Below, in pieces: positions 24,853-33,401 of a stretch of 35,351 nucleotides of DNA. Location of the stretch: positions 1 to 35,351 of the forward strand of contig NZ_MLAR01000015.1 of assembly GCF_002272925.1 (NCBI RefSeq), given 5' to 3'. The stretch's first letter is position 1, and each line of letters starts with the position of its first letter. Below the pieces are notes generated by a model. It ran no database searches. It was not told the DNA's origin and saw only the letters and a list, made by a program, of their open reading frames with translations. This DNA is from Helicobacter sp. 13S00401-1. GTDB lineage: Bacteria; Campylobacterota; Campylobacteria; Campylobacterales; Helicobacteraceae. A program made the position numbers and the translations under genes.

Positions 24853-26184
24853 ATGAAGTTTATAGTTGCATTTTTTATATTTTTAGGAGTAGTGATGGCA
24901 GGCGATATAAAGTACTTAGAGGTAAAAGGCGTTAAGATTCCAGTTATAACAGAGATGGATAAAAACGTCTCTTTTGGTGTGATAGGCTTGCACTTTAGCG
25001 GTGGTGGCAGAGCCTATGATGGCAACTTACCTATATCTAATGCAAGTGCTTTTTTGCTAAGCCGTGGGACTAAGAAGCTAGGCAATATAGACTTTAATAA
25101 AGCCCTTGATGCTAAGGCAGTAGAACTTGATGTAGGAACAGGTAGAACAACTTTAGTCTACTCACTAAAGTTTTTAAAACAGTATGAAGACTTTTCTATA
25201 AATATGCTAGGAGATTTGCTAAAAGATCCTAACCTTAGTAAAAATGCCCTAAATGACACTATCTCTTATATGAAGGCTAATCTTGCTAGCTCAAAGTCTG
25301 ACTTTGACTATCAAGCTTCACAACTTTTAAACGAAACTGCTTTTAAAGGCACTCCTTTAGCCAAAGATGCTCTAGGAAATCTAGCCAGTATAGACAAGTT
25401 AAATCTAAAAGATATAAAAAACTATCTTGATAGTAATGTAGTGCTTTCTCGTCTTGTTATAACTGCAGGAGGAGATTTAGATTCTAAAACTTTAGAGCAT
25501 TTAAAAAAGATCCTAGAAGCACTACCAGTTGGAAGCACTATAGAGATCCCACACTATGAGTTTACTATCACTGATGCAGAAAAAAAGGCACTTAAAGATG
25601 ATACAGCTATAAAAACCTTTAAAGGTGTGCAGCAAGCAAGTATAGCCTTTGGAGCCCCACTAGTAGGTATAGATCTAAAAAAAGATGCCTATAAAGCACG
25701 TGTTGCTAGTCTTATATTAGGAGCTGGCGGTTTTGGCTCTAGAATCTTAGAAACTGTTAGAGTAAAAGCAGGTCTTGCTTATAGTGCTTATATAGGTTTT
25801 GATATGGGTAGGGTTTTAAGTTGGGCAGTTGGTGGTATGAACACAGACTTAGGGGCTAATGCAACTAAGGCTATAGATTTAGTAAAACAAACTGTTCAAA
25901 ACTTTGTAGATAAAGGCGTTAGTGAGCAAGAACTAGATGATGCTAAGAAGTTTTTAATAGGCAGCGAACCTTTAAGGAATGAAACTATAGAACAAAGGCT
26001 TTCTAAAAAGTATATGGCCTACTTTAATGGCTTGCCGCTAAATCAAAATGAGCTTGACTTAGAAAAAGTAAAAACTCTTACACTGCCAGAGATTAATGAC
26101 TTTATAAAAAAGCATGTTGAGCTTAAAAATCTTGTCTTTGCTCTTGTGACTTCACCAGAAACTAAAAATGCACCAAGTAAATAA
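24853..26184 (+). CDS. M16-family periplasmic protein lacking the zinc motif
   Basis: With the start at ATG 24853 (AGAGGAG lies 9 bases upstream, better than for GTG 24847) the protein has 443 residues. It begins with a cleavable signal peptide MKFIVAFFIFLGVVMAG. The fold is that of an M16 (pitrilysin/YmxG) half-enzyme: GLHFSGGGRAYDG, the N-domain, then a C-domain with ETVRVKAGLAYSAYIGF and RLSKKYMAYFNGLP. The catalytic HxxEH should lie at about residues 62-68, but the sequence there is SNASAFLL, without His or Glu. It is therefore probably a non-catalytic member, perhaps needing an active partner encoded elsewhere. The position after mqnC agrees with the Helicobacter ymxG locus. It is 3 bases before rlmB. 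Confidence 0.88.
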   Translation: MKFIVAFFIFLGVVMAGDIKYLEVKGVKIPVITEMDKNVSFGVIGLHFSGGGRAYDGNLPISNASAFLLSRGTKKLGNIDFNKALDAKAVELDVGTGRTTLVYSLKFLKQYEDFSINMLGDLLKDPNLSKNALNDTISYMKANLASSKSDFDYQASQLLNETAFKGTPLAKDALGNLASIDKLNLKDIKNYLDSNVVLSRLVITAGGDLDSKTLEHLKKILEALPVGSTIEIPHYEFTITDAEKKALKDDTAIKTFKGVQQASIAFGAPLVGIDLKKDAYKARVASLILGAGGFGSRILETVRVKAGLAYSAYIGFDMGRVLSWAVGGMNTDLGANATKAIDLVKQTVQNFVDKGVSEQELDDAKKFLIGSEPLRNETIEQRLSKKYMAYFNGLPLNQNELDLEKVKTLTLPEINDFIKKHVELKNLVFALVTSPETKNAPSK

Positions 26185-26187
26185 CCT

Positions 26188-26901
26188 ATGCTAATTTATG
26201 GAAAACAAAGCTTTTTATACGCACTAACCCATCATAAAGAAGCTATAGAAGAAGTCTTGCTTAGCAAGGATATAGATAAAGGACTTTTTTCTAAGCTTAA
26301 GGCTTTAAATGTCCCTATACTTAGGCTAGATAACAAAAAAGCACAAAGTCTAGCCCATGGTAATAATCACCAGGGCTATTTTATGAAGATAAAAAACTTA
26401 GAACCACTTAGTTTTAAAGAACTAAAAACTTTAAACTCCCTAGTTGTGCTATGTGGTATAGAAGATGTTGGCAATATAGGGGCGATTTGTAGGAATGTTT
26501 TAGCTTTAGGGGTTGAAGGTTTACTCTTAGATAGACCCTTAAGTTTTAGTGCTATGGAAGGGGTTTTTAGGGCTTCTAGTGGAGCCTTAATGGATGTTAA
26601 GTTTGCCTACTCTAGTAATATTTTAGATTCTATAAATGAGCTAAAAGCCTTAGACTTCACTCTAATAGGTGCTGATATGAAGGGCAGAGAAAGCTTAAAA
26701 TCTACTGAAAAAGTTACAAAATGGGCTTTATTTATGGGCAGCGAGGCTGAAGGTCTAAAAAATGCAATAAAAGTAAAATTAGATAGAATACTTTCTATAA
26801 AGATGGCAAATAATTTCAACTCTTTAAATGTCAGCGTCGCAAATGGAATCTTAATAGATAGAATAAATAGCTTTACAATTAAAAAGGAAGGAAATGAGTG
26901 A
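26188..26901 (+). CDS. rlmB: 23S rRNA 2'-O-methyltransferase RlmB/TrmH family
   Basis: A 237-residue SPOUT methyltransferase. An N-terminal substrate-binding domain (GKQSFLYALTHHKEAIEEV, HQGYFMKI) precedes the trefoil-knot domain with motif 1 IEDVGNIGAICRNVLALG (91-108; Asn96, Arg102). Motif 2 is FMGSEAEGL (182-190) and motif 3 ILSIKMANNFNSLNVSVANG (201-220). The length and the N-terminal domain fit RlmB, which methylates G2251 of 23S rRNA. A related SpoU tRNA enzyme cannot be excluded. The gene overlaps the RodZ-like gene by 8 bases. The order rlmB, membrane protein, periplasmic protein, aminotransferase matches C. jejuni Cj0153c-Cj0150c as I recall it. Confidence 0.9.
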   Translation: MLIYGKQSFLYALTHHKEAIEEVLLSKDIDKGLFSKLKALNVPILRLDNKKAQSLAHGNNHQGYFMKIKNLEPLSFKELKTLNSLVVLCGIEDVGNIGAICRNVLALGVEGLLLDRPLSFSAMEGVFRASSGALMDVKFAYSSNILDSINELKALDFTLIGADMKGRESLKSTEKVTKWALFMGSEAEGLKNAIKVKLDRILSIKMANNFNSLNVSVANGILIDRINSFTIKKEGNE

Positions 26902-28300
26902 GATAGAAGGCTTAGAAAAGCTAAAAAAGCTAGATATCAAAGACATCAGAAAGGCTACCAATCTTACTCCTGCACGTATAGAAGATGTCTTAAATAAGAA
27001 CTTTGATAGCATGGAGAGAGTTAGGGCTGTAGGTTTTGTAAGAATCTTAGAGCGCGAGTTTAATGTGGACTTAAGCGAGTGGATAAAAGAGTATGATGAG
27101 CATCATAAGATAGAAAATGTAAAAATAGATGATAGTGCCATTACTTCCCTACCTTCTCAATCTAATGTATTAAATGAGTATCCTGAAAATCAAAAAAATC
27201 TAAATGAAGCTAAAAACTTTTTAAAAGAACAAGAAAATGCAAAAAAACACAAGTCCTTTCCTTTTGTAGCTTCTGAAGATTCTAAGCAAAAAGAAGCTAA
27301 GGCTATAGAAAAAAGGGCTAAAGCAGATGAAGAAAGAAGAGAGCTTATAACTCCAGCTGACTTTATAGATCCTAGTCTTAGCGAAGAAAGTAAAGAAAAG
27401 ATAAAAAGAGATGAGCTTAAAGAAGAAGGTATAGATAGTAAGGACTTACCAAAGTCTACTGACTTTGACTTAGTGGAATCTAAGATAGAAGAAACTAGGG
27501 AAGAACAAAAAGCCTTAAAGCGTGCTAAGAGGGATGAAACACATAGAGAGACTATAACCTCAGCAGACTTTATAGATCCTAATCTACCAAAAGATGAGAT
27601 AGAAAGAATCAAAAAAGATGAGATAGTAGAAGAGGGCATAGATAAAGCACCTGTTAAAACTAGCACTTATATCCCAAGGGAAAATCGAACTAGAACTAAA
27701 AGAAAAGACTTACAAGGTGTAAAGCTAGAGTACTCAAACTCTAGTGGAGGTAATAAAAAAGTAGGAAAGGTTGTAGGTATCATCATACTTATAATCATTA
27801 TAGTAGTTATCGTAGTTGTTATAGCGCTTTTTGTAGCTTTTGAAAATAGAAAAGAAGCTAAGTTAAGAAATGCTAATTTACAAATGGAACACTTAAGTAC
27901 TACTAAAGCGCCTCCAAGTCAAGCACTAGCTAGTACTCAAGATACAAGTATGGGCTTAGCTACTAATGCTGCTGCAACTACTGCTAATGCGCAAGAAGGG
28001 GCAACTAATGCAGATGTTGATAAGATAACTTTTAACTCTAGTGAGCCTTTATGGTTATCTTATATTGATCTAACTACTAAGGCTAAGGATGAAAAACTTT
28101 TAAATGCACCTTTTACCCTAGATGTAAGTCATGACACAGTGTTTCACTTTGGACATACTAACTTTGAGCTAAGTGTTAATGGAAGTAATGTAATACTAGA
28201 TAATCCTACTCCATCAAACCCTGCAAGATATCTTTTTAGCATGAAAGATGGCTTCAAAAAGATAACTATAAAAGAGTTTAACAAGTTAACACAACAATGA
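26894..28300 (+). CDS. RodZ-like HTH membrane protein with a tandem 42-residue repeat
   Basis: A 468-residue single-span protein. Residues about 1-65 form an HTH-like helical domain (LDIKDIRKATNLTPARIEDV and AVGFVRILEREFNVDL) as in RodZ, which links MreB to the wall-elongation machinery. A charged cytoplasmic linker then contains two ungapped copies of a 42-residue unit (141-182 and 210-251), each with ADFIDP and EEGID. The membrane helix is at about 293-316. A periplasmic part follows, with an Ala/Thr-rich spacer and a beta-rich domain of about 90 residues beginning DKITFNSSEPLWLSYIDL. RodZ-type shape control is an inference from architecture. It overlaps rlmB by 8 bases and the next gene by 4. 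Confidence 0.78.
   Translation: MSEIEGLEKLKKLDIKDIRKATNLTPARIEDVLNKNFDSMERVRAVGFVRILEREFNVDLSEWIKEYDEHHKIENVKIDDSAITSLPSQSNVLNEYPENQKNLNEAKNFLKEQENAKKHKSFPFVASEDSKQKEAKAIEKRAKADEERRELITPADFIDPSLSEESKEKIKRDELKEEGIDSKDLPKSTDFDLVESKIEETREEQKALKRAKRDETHRETITSADFIDPNLPKDEIERIKKDEIVEEGIDKAPVKTSTYIPRENRTRTKRKDLQGVKLEYSNSSGGNKKVGKVVGIIILIIIIVVIVVVIALFVAFENRKEAKLRNANLQMEHLSTTKAPPSQALASTQDTSMGLATNAAATTANAQEGATNADVDKITFNSSEPLWLSYIDLTTKAKDEKLLNAPFTLDVSHDTVFHFGHTNFELSVNGSNVILDNPTPSNPARYLFSMKDGFKKITIKEFNKLTQQ
27314..27646 (+). repeat. Internal duplication of a 126-base coding unit in the RodZ-like gene
   Basis: Bases 27314-27439 and 27521-27646 encode equal-length related 42-residue segments beginning RAK-DE and ending EEGID, separated by a 27-residue spacer. 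Shared cores are RE-IT-ADFIDP-L and DE--EEGID. The copies have diverged at the DNA level, so this is an old duplication rather than a recent slippage event. Confidence 0.75.
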
Positions 28301-29415
28301 AAAACATCTTTAAAGCCCTCTTTTTAGTCCTACTTTTAAGTCTGAGTTTACAAGCAAGTCCTTTGCAAAATATAGTGCAGTCTTTTGTAGGTAACCCACT
28401 TTATATGCAAAACCTTAACTTTATAAAGAGGATATTTTCTAAAGAGCAGTCTTTCTTTTTAAGTAATGGCGAGGTGAATTTTAAAAAAGTGCTTCAAACC
28501 TTGAAGCAAAATGGTCTTTTAAACCTAAGACTAGATAACCCGAGTAATATAAACCTAGTTTTTAGAACAAGAACTAGTCCAGTTTTTCTAACCTTTAGTG
28601 TCAGTAGTGCACTAAATGCCCTAGGCTACTCTTACTTTTATATCTCAGATGCTAATAAATCAGATTCCACTTTAGAAACTACTTATACGTTAAATAGTGA
28701 AAGTATGGTTGACCCTATACTTTTAACTAGTGAGCTTGAAAAAAGAGGCTATGAGATAAATAGTATTAATAAACTTTCACCCCTAACATGGGAGTATGAT
28801 ATAACTTTGATGCATCCTAGCATTACTAATGCCTTCATAGTAGATGAAAATATAGCAAATGTCACACTTAATAGGGTTAGTGGAAGATACTGGCTAGCAA
28901 TTGATGCAAGTGGAGTTATGACGCTAAGTTCTGATACTTTATGGCGCCCTAAGATAATATTTTTTGATAAAAATATGAAGATAGTTAATAACATCACAAC
29001 TGATGATTTAAGGTCAACTTATACCTTTAAGATGCCTAGTGGGATTAGCTTTATACTAGTTAGTGATACTTATGAGCCAGTAAGACTTAGAAATGGCATC
29101 CAAGTAAGTTTTAAAGTAGATGAGCCAGTTATAAGACAAGATTCTACTACTCAAAGTAATGGCACATCAAAAAGTGATACCAACACACTTCCAAATGGTA
29201 TAACAACTAATCCTTACTTAACTCCTAGTGGAGATACCACAAAAAACACCCTTCCTCAAAGCGAAGGAAACATAACTACCAAACCACTAGATACAGATAG
29301 TTTAACTCAGCCAAACACTCCAAATGAGCAAGAACTAGATAACAGTATAGAAAAAGATGATAGAAGTCACACCAAAGATAACAATACTCAAGATGAAATG
29401 ATAGACTTAAACTAA
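28297..29415 (+). CDS. Predicted periplasmic protein partnered with the RodZ-like protein
   Basis: A 372-residue exported protein with a signal peptide MKNIFKALFLVLLLSLSLQA. The mature N-terminal half (about 21-270) is a globular alpha/beta region with SSALNALGYSYFYISD and SGVMTLSSDTLWRPKIIF. From about 280 to the end it is a low-complexity Ser/Thr/Asn/Pro-rich tail ending in acidic residues, probably disordered. I do not recognise a characterised family. Similar neighbours of RodZ-like genes are annotated as periplasmic proteins in Campylobacter (Cj0151c). The ATG overlaps the stop of the RodZ-like gene (ATGA), so coupled translation and a joint envelope function are likely. Confidence 0.8.
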   Translation: MKNIFKALFLVLLLSLSLQASPLQNIVQSFVGNPLYMQNLNFIKRIFSKEQSFFLSNGEVNFKKVLQTLKQNGLLNLRLDNPSNINLVFRTRTSPVFLTFSVSSALNALGYSYFYISDANKSDSTLETTYTLNSESMVDPILLTSELEKRGYEINSINKLSPLTWEYDITLMHPSITNAFIVDENIANVTLNRVSGRYWLAIDASGVMTLSSDTLWRPKIIFFDKNMKIVNNITTDDLRSTYTFKMPSGISFILVSDTYEPVRLRNGIQVSFKVDEPVIRQDSTTQSNGTSKSDTNTLPNGITTNPYLTPSGDTTKNTLPQSEGNITTKPLDTDSLTQPNTPNEQELDNSIEKDDRSHTKDNNTQDEMIDLN

Positions 29416-29427
29416 AAAGGAGTAAGT

Positions 29428-30633
29428 ATGTTTGATGAGATAGAGTTTGATAAGATAAAAAGACTACCGAAATACATTTTTAGTGCCATCAATGAGATTA
29501 AGTATGACATGCGTGTTAAGGGTATAGATGTCATAGACTTTAGCATGGGTAATCCTGATGGTCCTACTCCAAAACACATTATAGACAAGCTCTGTGAGAG
29601 TGCTAAAAAGCCTAAAAATCAAGGCTATTCTGTAAGTAAGGGCATCTATAAGCTGCGTCTTGCTTGTGCAGACTGGTATAAAAGACGTTTTGATATAGAC
29701 TTAGACCCTAACTTAGAAGTATGTGTTGGTATGGGTAGTAAAGAAGTTTTTGTACATCTTGTACAAGCTATAACTAACTTTGGTGATAACGCCATAGTTC
29801 CAAGTCCATGTTACCCTATACACCACTATGCTTTTAATATTAATGGGGCTAATGTCTTAACCTTCCCCCTAGAGTACAACGCAAACTATGAAGTAGATGA
29901 AGATGCCTTTTTTACTCACCTAGAGCACGCTTTAAAAGAAAACTTTCCTAAGGCTAAGTTTGTAGTAGTAAATTTTCCTCATAACCCAACTACGGTAGTA
30001 GCTTATAAAAGCTTTTATGAAAGACTAGTAGCTCTAGCTAAAAAAGAGCGCTTTTATATAATAAGTGATATAGCCTATGCTGAGCTTTGTTTTGGAGACT
30101 TTAAAACAGTTAGCATCTTTGAAGTCCCAGGCGCAAAAGATGTAGCAGTAGAAACTTACACTTTAAGTAAGACTTATAACATGGCAGGCTGGCGTATAGG
30201 CTTTGTAGTGGGTAATAAAAAGATTATCGAAGCAGTACAAAAGATAAAAGGCTGGATAGATTATGGAATCTATACGCCACTTCAAGTAGCAGCTACAGTC
30301 GCACTAAATGGTGATCAAAGTTGTGTTGAAGAGATAAAACAAAAGTATGAAAAAAGAATGCACGTCATGATAGAGTGCTTTAAGCGTGCTGGCTGGGAGT
30401 TAGAGATGCCTAAGGCTTCTATGTTTATATGGGCTAAGATTCCAGATAAAGTAGCCCATCTTGGAAGTTTGGAGTTTTGTAAACTTGTGCTTCAAGAAGC
30501 AAACATCGCCTTTAGCCCAGGCATAGGCTTTGGACCAGCAGGAGAGGGCTATGTACGTATAGCGCTAATTGAAAATGAAAAACGCATAAGACATGCTGCT
30601 AAAAACCTAAAAGCATTCTTAAAAAAGTTTTAA
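29428..30633 (+). CDS. alaC: Class I/II aminotransferase, AlaC-type alanine transaminase
   Basis: A 401-residue PLP enzyme closely resembling E. coli AlaC: RLPKYIFSAINEIK, IDFSMGNPDGPTPKHI, GYSVSKGIYKLR, VVNFPHNPTTVV, ISDIAYAELCFG and TLSKTYNMAGWRIGFVVGNK with the Schiff-base Lys248, then MPKASMFIWAKIP. AlaC makes alanine from pyruvate and glutamate. The related Campylobacterales genes are often labelled aspartate or LL-diaminopimelate aminotransferase, so substrate is inferred from similarity only. AAGGAG lies 7 bases before ATG 29428. It follows the periplasmic protein gene by 12 bases. Confidence 0.88.
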   Translation: MFDEIEFDKIKRLPKYIFSAINEIKYDMRVKGIDVIDFSMGNPDGPTPKHIIDKLCESAKKPKNQGYSVSKGIYKLRLACADWYKRRFDIDLDPNLEVCVGMGSKEVFVHLVQAITNFGDNAIVPSPCYPIHHYAFNINGANVLTFPLEYNANYEVDEDAFFTHLEHALKENFPKAKFVVVNFPHNPTTVVAYKSFYERLVALAKKERFYIISDIAYAELCFGDFKTVSIFEVPGAKDVAVETYTLSKTYNMAGWRIGFVVGNKKIIEAVQKIKGWIDYGIYTPLQVAATVALNGDQSCVEEIKQKYEKRMHVMIECFKRAGWELEMPKASMFIWAKIPDKVAHLGSLEFCKLVLQEANIAFSPGIGFGPAGEGYVRIALIENEKRIRHAAKNLKAFLKKF

Positions 30634-30680
30634 GTCTTAAAAAAGCAGTTTAAACATCAATAGTTAAAAAAGGTATTAGT

Positions 30681-32147
30681 TTGCAGACAAAAGAGTTAGA
30701 GGGGAAAAGAAAAGTAGGGGCTGGATTAAAGTTATATAATCTTATAGGAAGCTATTATCTTTGGCTTTTATGCATAGTCTTAGGGCTAGTAGTTTATATG
30801 ACAGGGGCAGATAGCTATGTAAGGGCAAGAAATATCTACTTTGTAGCAGCCTTTCTTTTTTTAGTACTTTTTTTTAGAGAGTTTAGATTTAAGCGCCTTG
30901 TCCCTTTAAAGATACCACTTATACTTTTTGCCATCGTTGTTATCTTTGCCTATCTTTCACTTCTTAATGCAGCGCGCATAGACTGGACTTTAAAATATAT
31001 AAACTTTAACCTTTGGCTAAGTCTTTTCTTTCTTATATTTAGCTACTTTATGATGCTTGCTTTTTCTAGAAAGCACACTAACTTTTTTGTCTTTCTTATA
31101 GGACTTGCCTTAGTTATCATAGAAATCATAACTATTAAGATCTGGCTAGCTCATGGTGGCTGGCCTTATAGAAGCGCTATAGGGTTAACTGGTGTTATCA
31201 TCTTTGGCACATGGCTACTTTTAGGACTTGCTTTTGGATATGCAAGCATTTTTGTTTTTAAAGGACCTTGGAAGATTCTAGGCTTTTTGCTACTTATCTT
31301 AGCACTTGCATCACTAGTAGCTAATAATACTAGGACTTTTTTCCTAGCCCTTCCTTTTATGCTTATCCTTCCAGCTTTTATCATAAAGTATAAGTATAAA
31401 GCTACCATCATAATAGTTTGTATAATCGCTCTAATAGCGCTTTTTATAGGATTTTATAACTACTCAGGCAAGTTAAACCCAAGGTTTGATGCTAAGGCTA
31501 TGGTTAAAAATATACATACAGTTTGGAGTGTAGCCCCAGGAGAGATGGGCCGTTTTGATGTAAACTGTGCTACTTCTAATCTATGCTCTAAGTTTTCTTA
31601 TCCGCTAGATAAAAAAGTGCATTTTGAAGAAAGCTCACTCATTAGACTAAGCTTATTAAAGTCTATCTTACTTGCTATAAAAGAAAACCCTTTTAGGCCT
31701 AATGGCTATTATCCTAGAGAGTTTGTATATAACTTAGAAAAAAACTTTTGGGACTATAAGGATGTGCGTTATCCTTTTGCTTACGTGCCAGCCCATGATA
31801 CTGATATAAAAGATGGTAATCCTCATACTTATATACATCCTCATGACTCTGCTGTTAGTGCTATATTTGAACTAGGTATCATAGGCGCACTAGCCATTTA
31901 TCTTTTTACTATCTTTATGTTTTATGTAGGAGTTTATATTTATAGGCATAATAGGGGAGTATATAAGTTTTGGGGTATGTTTCTTTGTATCTTTTTACTT
32001 GGTGAAAGTATCTCATTTTTCTTTGACTGGCTTATACTCTTTGCAGCCCAGATGGTGCTTTTTGTGTTTTATGGTATCACTCTTGGAATCTATGCTAAAA
32101 CCTTGCTTGATAAAAAGCTTAAGAGGGGATACTTTAAGAGTTTATAA
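30681..32147 (+). CDS. waaL: O-antigen ligase (WaaL-like)
   Basis: A 488-residue integral membrane protein with about twelve hydrophobic segments. It has a large extracytoplasmic loop (about 265-395) containing SSLIRLSLLKSI and HPHDSAVSAIFELGIIGALA. The long penultimate loop and the HDS-x-ELG-GxxG segment are the hallmark of Wzy/WaaL ligases, which join undecaprenyl-linked O-chains to lipid A-core in the periplasm. Translation appears to start at TTG 30681 after AAAGGT. No better ATG precedes the first membrane helix. A Wzy polymerase is the main alternative. No LPS sugar genes are nearby. Confidence 0.8.
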   Translation: MQTKELEGKRKVGAGLKLYNLIGSYYLWLLCIVLGLVVYMTGADSYVRARNIYFVAAFLFLVLFFREFRFKRLVPLKIPLILFAIVVIFAYLSLLNAARIDWTLKYINFNLWLSLFFLIFSYFMMLAFSRKHTNFFVFLIGLALVIIEIITIKIWLAHGGWPYRSAIGLTGVIIFGTWLLLGLAFGYASIFVFKGPWKILGFLLLILALASLVANNTRTFFLALPFMLILPAFIIKYKYKATIIIVCIIALIALFIGFYNYSGKLNPRFDAKAMVKNIHTVWSVAPGEMGRFDVNCATSNLCSKFSYPLDKKVHFEESSLIRLSLLKSILLAIKENPFRPNGYYPREFVYNLEKNFWDYKDVRYPFAYVPAHDTDIKDGNPHTYIHPHDSAVSAIFELGIIGALAIYLFTIFMFYVGVYIYRHNRGVYKFWGMFLCIFLLGESISFFFDWLILFAAQMVLFVFYGITLGIYAKTLLDKKLKRGYFKSL

Positions 32148-32268
32148 GCTTTCTTATTACTCAAATATTTAGATAGTGTGAGATGTTTATAGAAGGGATG
32201 ATTCTTACTTTATATATCATTTAAGTTTATATAGCTAAAGCGTTAAGACTCTTTTGCCTTTGGTTATA

Positions 32269-32280
32269 GAATCTAGATTC
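32269..32280. repeat. Head-to-head AGATTCTA motifs between convergent genes
   Basis: GAATCTAGATTC is a perfect 12-base palindrome formed by two overlapping reverse copies of the motif that is frequent across the window. It lies in the waaL-lgt gap, about 30 bases left of the long hairpin. Confidence 0.6.
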
Positions 32281-32306
32281 CATAAAAACTATACATTTTA
32301 TAATAT

Positions 32307-32348
32307 TTAGCTTTATAAGCCTTGCTGCAATAAGGCTTATAAAGCTAA
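32307..32348. terminator. Bidirectional terminator between waaL and lgt
   Basis: TTAGCTTTATAAGCCTT (32307-32323) and its exact reverse complement (32332-32348) give a 17-base perfect stem with an 8-base loop. It begins one base beyond the lgt stop and lies 160 bases after waaL. On the plus strand TTACTTTTT follows. On the minus strand the following sequence is AT-rich without a strong T run. It is the longest perfect hairpin in the gene-dense part of the window. Confidence 0.75.
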
Positions 32349-32349
32349 C

Positions 32350-33294
32350 TTACTTTTTACTTTCTGATTTTTTATATGTGTTTTTATTTACATTTTTACT
32401 TTTTGTCTTTGAGATACTTTTTATATCTTTAGTGCTTAATCTTTCTTTTGAAGTCTGAAGCACTCTTTTTTTAGCATCCCACTTTAGGCAAAGTATAAAA
32501 ACTATAGCACTTATGATAAACATGATGACTGAAAGGATTTGTCCCATAGTAAAGTCGCCATAAAAGCCAAGCTGTATATCAGGCTCCCTAGCAAACTCAG
32601 CTACAAATCTCATAAAGCTATAAGCCATACCATATATAGTTATAAGAGAGCCATTAAACCTTAGCTTTTTAGAAACTAAAAGTACTATAAAAAAGACTAC
32701 TATACCTTCTAAAAAGGCCTCTATAAGTTGACTAGGATACCTAAGATAGCCATCTACATATATACCTAGAAATTTTAAGTGCGGATCTTCTATAACGCGC
32801 CCAAAAAGCTCTTTATTTAAAAAGTTCCCTATACGCCCAAAAACATAGGCTAGTGGGAGGGAGAGGGCTACTAGGTCAAGGTATATAAAAATATTTACTT
32901 TTTTTACATAAGAAAAGATAAGGCTACCTATGATAAAACCTATCACTCCTCCATGATAACTCATACCAGCAATACCAACAAAGTGACCATCTACAAAAGG
33001 ATTTAGTGCTTGCCAAGGATGCGTTAGATAGTACATAGAGTTAGGATCGTAAATAAAGACGTAACCAAAGCGAGCACCAAGTATAACTCCAAGCTCAGCA
33101 TAAACAAAGTAACTATCTATCATAGCACTAGTAACACTAGCAAATCTAGGGTTAGTTTTAATGAAGCGTTTAGCGATAAAAAGCGCGCCCAGTAGGGCTA
33201 CAACATAGGCCATACCATACCAGTAAACTCTAAATCCAAATATTTCAAAAGCTACAGGGTTAAAATGCGTGTAAATTTCATTCCATGCGTTCAA
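32350..33294 (-). CDS. lgt: Prolipoprotein diacylglyceryl transferase
   Basis: Lgt transfers diacylglycerol from phosphatidylglycerol to the lipobox cysteine of prelipoproteins, the first lipoprotein maturation step, and so serves the lipoproteins in this window. The 314-residue inner-membrane protein has about seven helices. Tyr26 lies in YWYGMAY, His114 in MSYHGGVIGF, and the Lgt signature GRIGNFLNKELFGR is at 153-166 (Arg154, Asn157, Glu162). FMRFVAEFAREPD carries the late conserved Arg. A Lys/Ser-rich tail of about 40 residues follows the last helix. The start codon is TTG at 33294 behind AAGGAT. Confidence 0.97.
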   Translation of the reverse strand: MNAWNEIYTHFNPVAFEIFGFRVYWYGMAYVVALLGALFIAKRFIKTNPRFASVTSAMIDSYFVYAELGVILGARFGYVFIYDPNSMYYLTHPWQALNPFVDGHFVGIAGMSYHGGVIGFIIGSLIFSYVKKVNIFIYLDLVALSLPLAYVFGRIGNFLNKELFGRVIEDPHLKFLGIYVDGYLRYPSQLIEAFLEGIVVFFIVLLVSKKLRFNGSLITIYGMAYSFMRFVAEFAREPDIQLGFYGDFTMGQILSVIMFIISAIVFILCLKWDAKKRVLQTSKERLSTKDIKSISKTKSKNVNKNTYKKSESKK

Positions 33295-33320
33295 ATGATA
33301 TCCTTGTGGTAAAAACTAAC

Positions 33321-33329
33321 TGCTATTAT
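33321..33329 (+). promoter_or_regulatory. Extended -10 promoter of the FadL-family gene
   Basis: TGCTATTAT, a TGN-extended -10 with one mismatch to TATAAT, lies about 72 bases before the porin start in the 107-base divergent gap. A clear -35 box is missing. The lgt promoter on the other strand could not be located. Confidence 0.4.
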
Positions 33330-33401
33330 AGATACTTAGTTAAAATGTAGCTCTTATTTAGCTTGCTTAGTTTTTATGTGAAATGTTTAAAAAGGTAGTT
33401 A

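Noticed and set aside
27190-27666. 158-codon Ser/Leu-rich minus-strand frame
   Set aside because: It is the complement of the Lys/Glu/Asp-rich linker of the RodZ-like gene. The biased composition explains the open frame.
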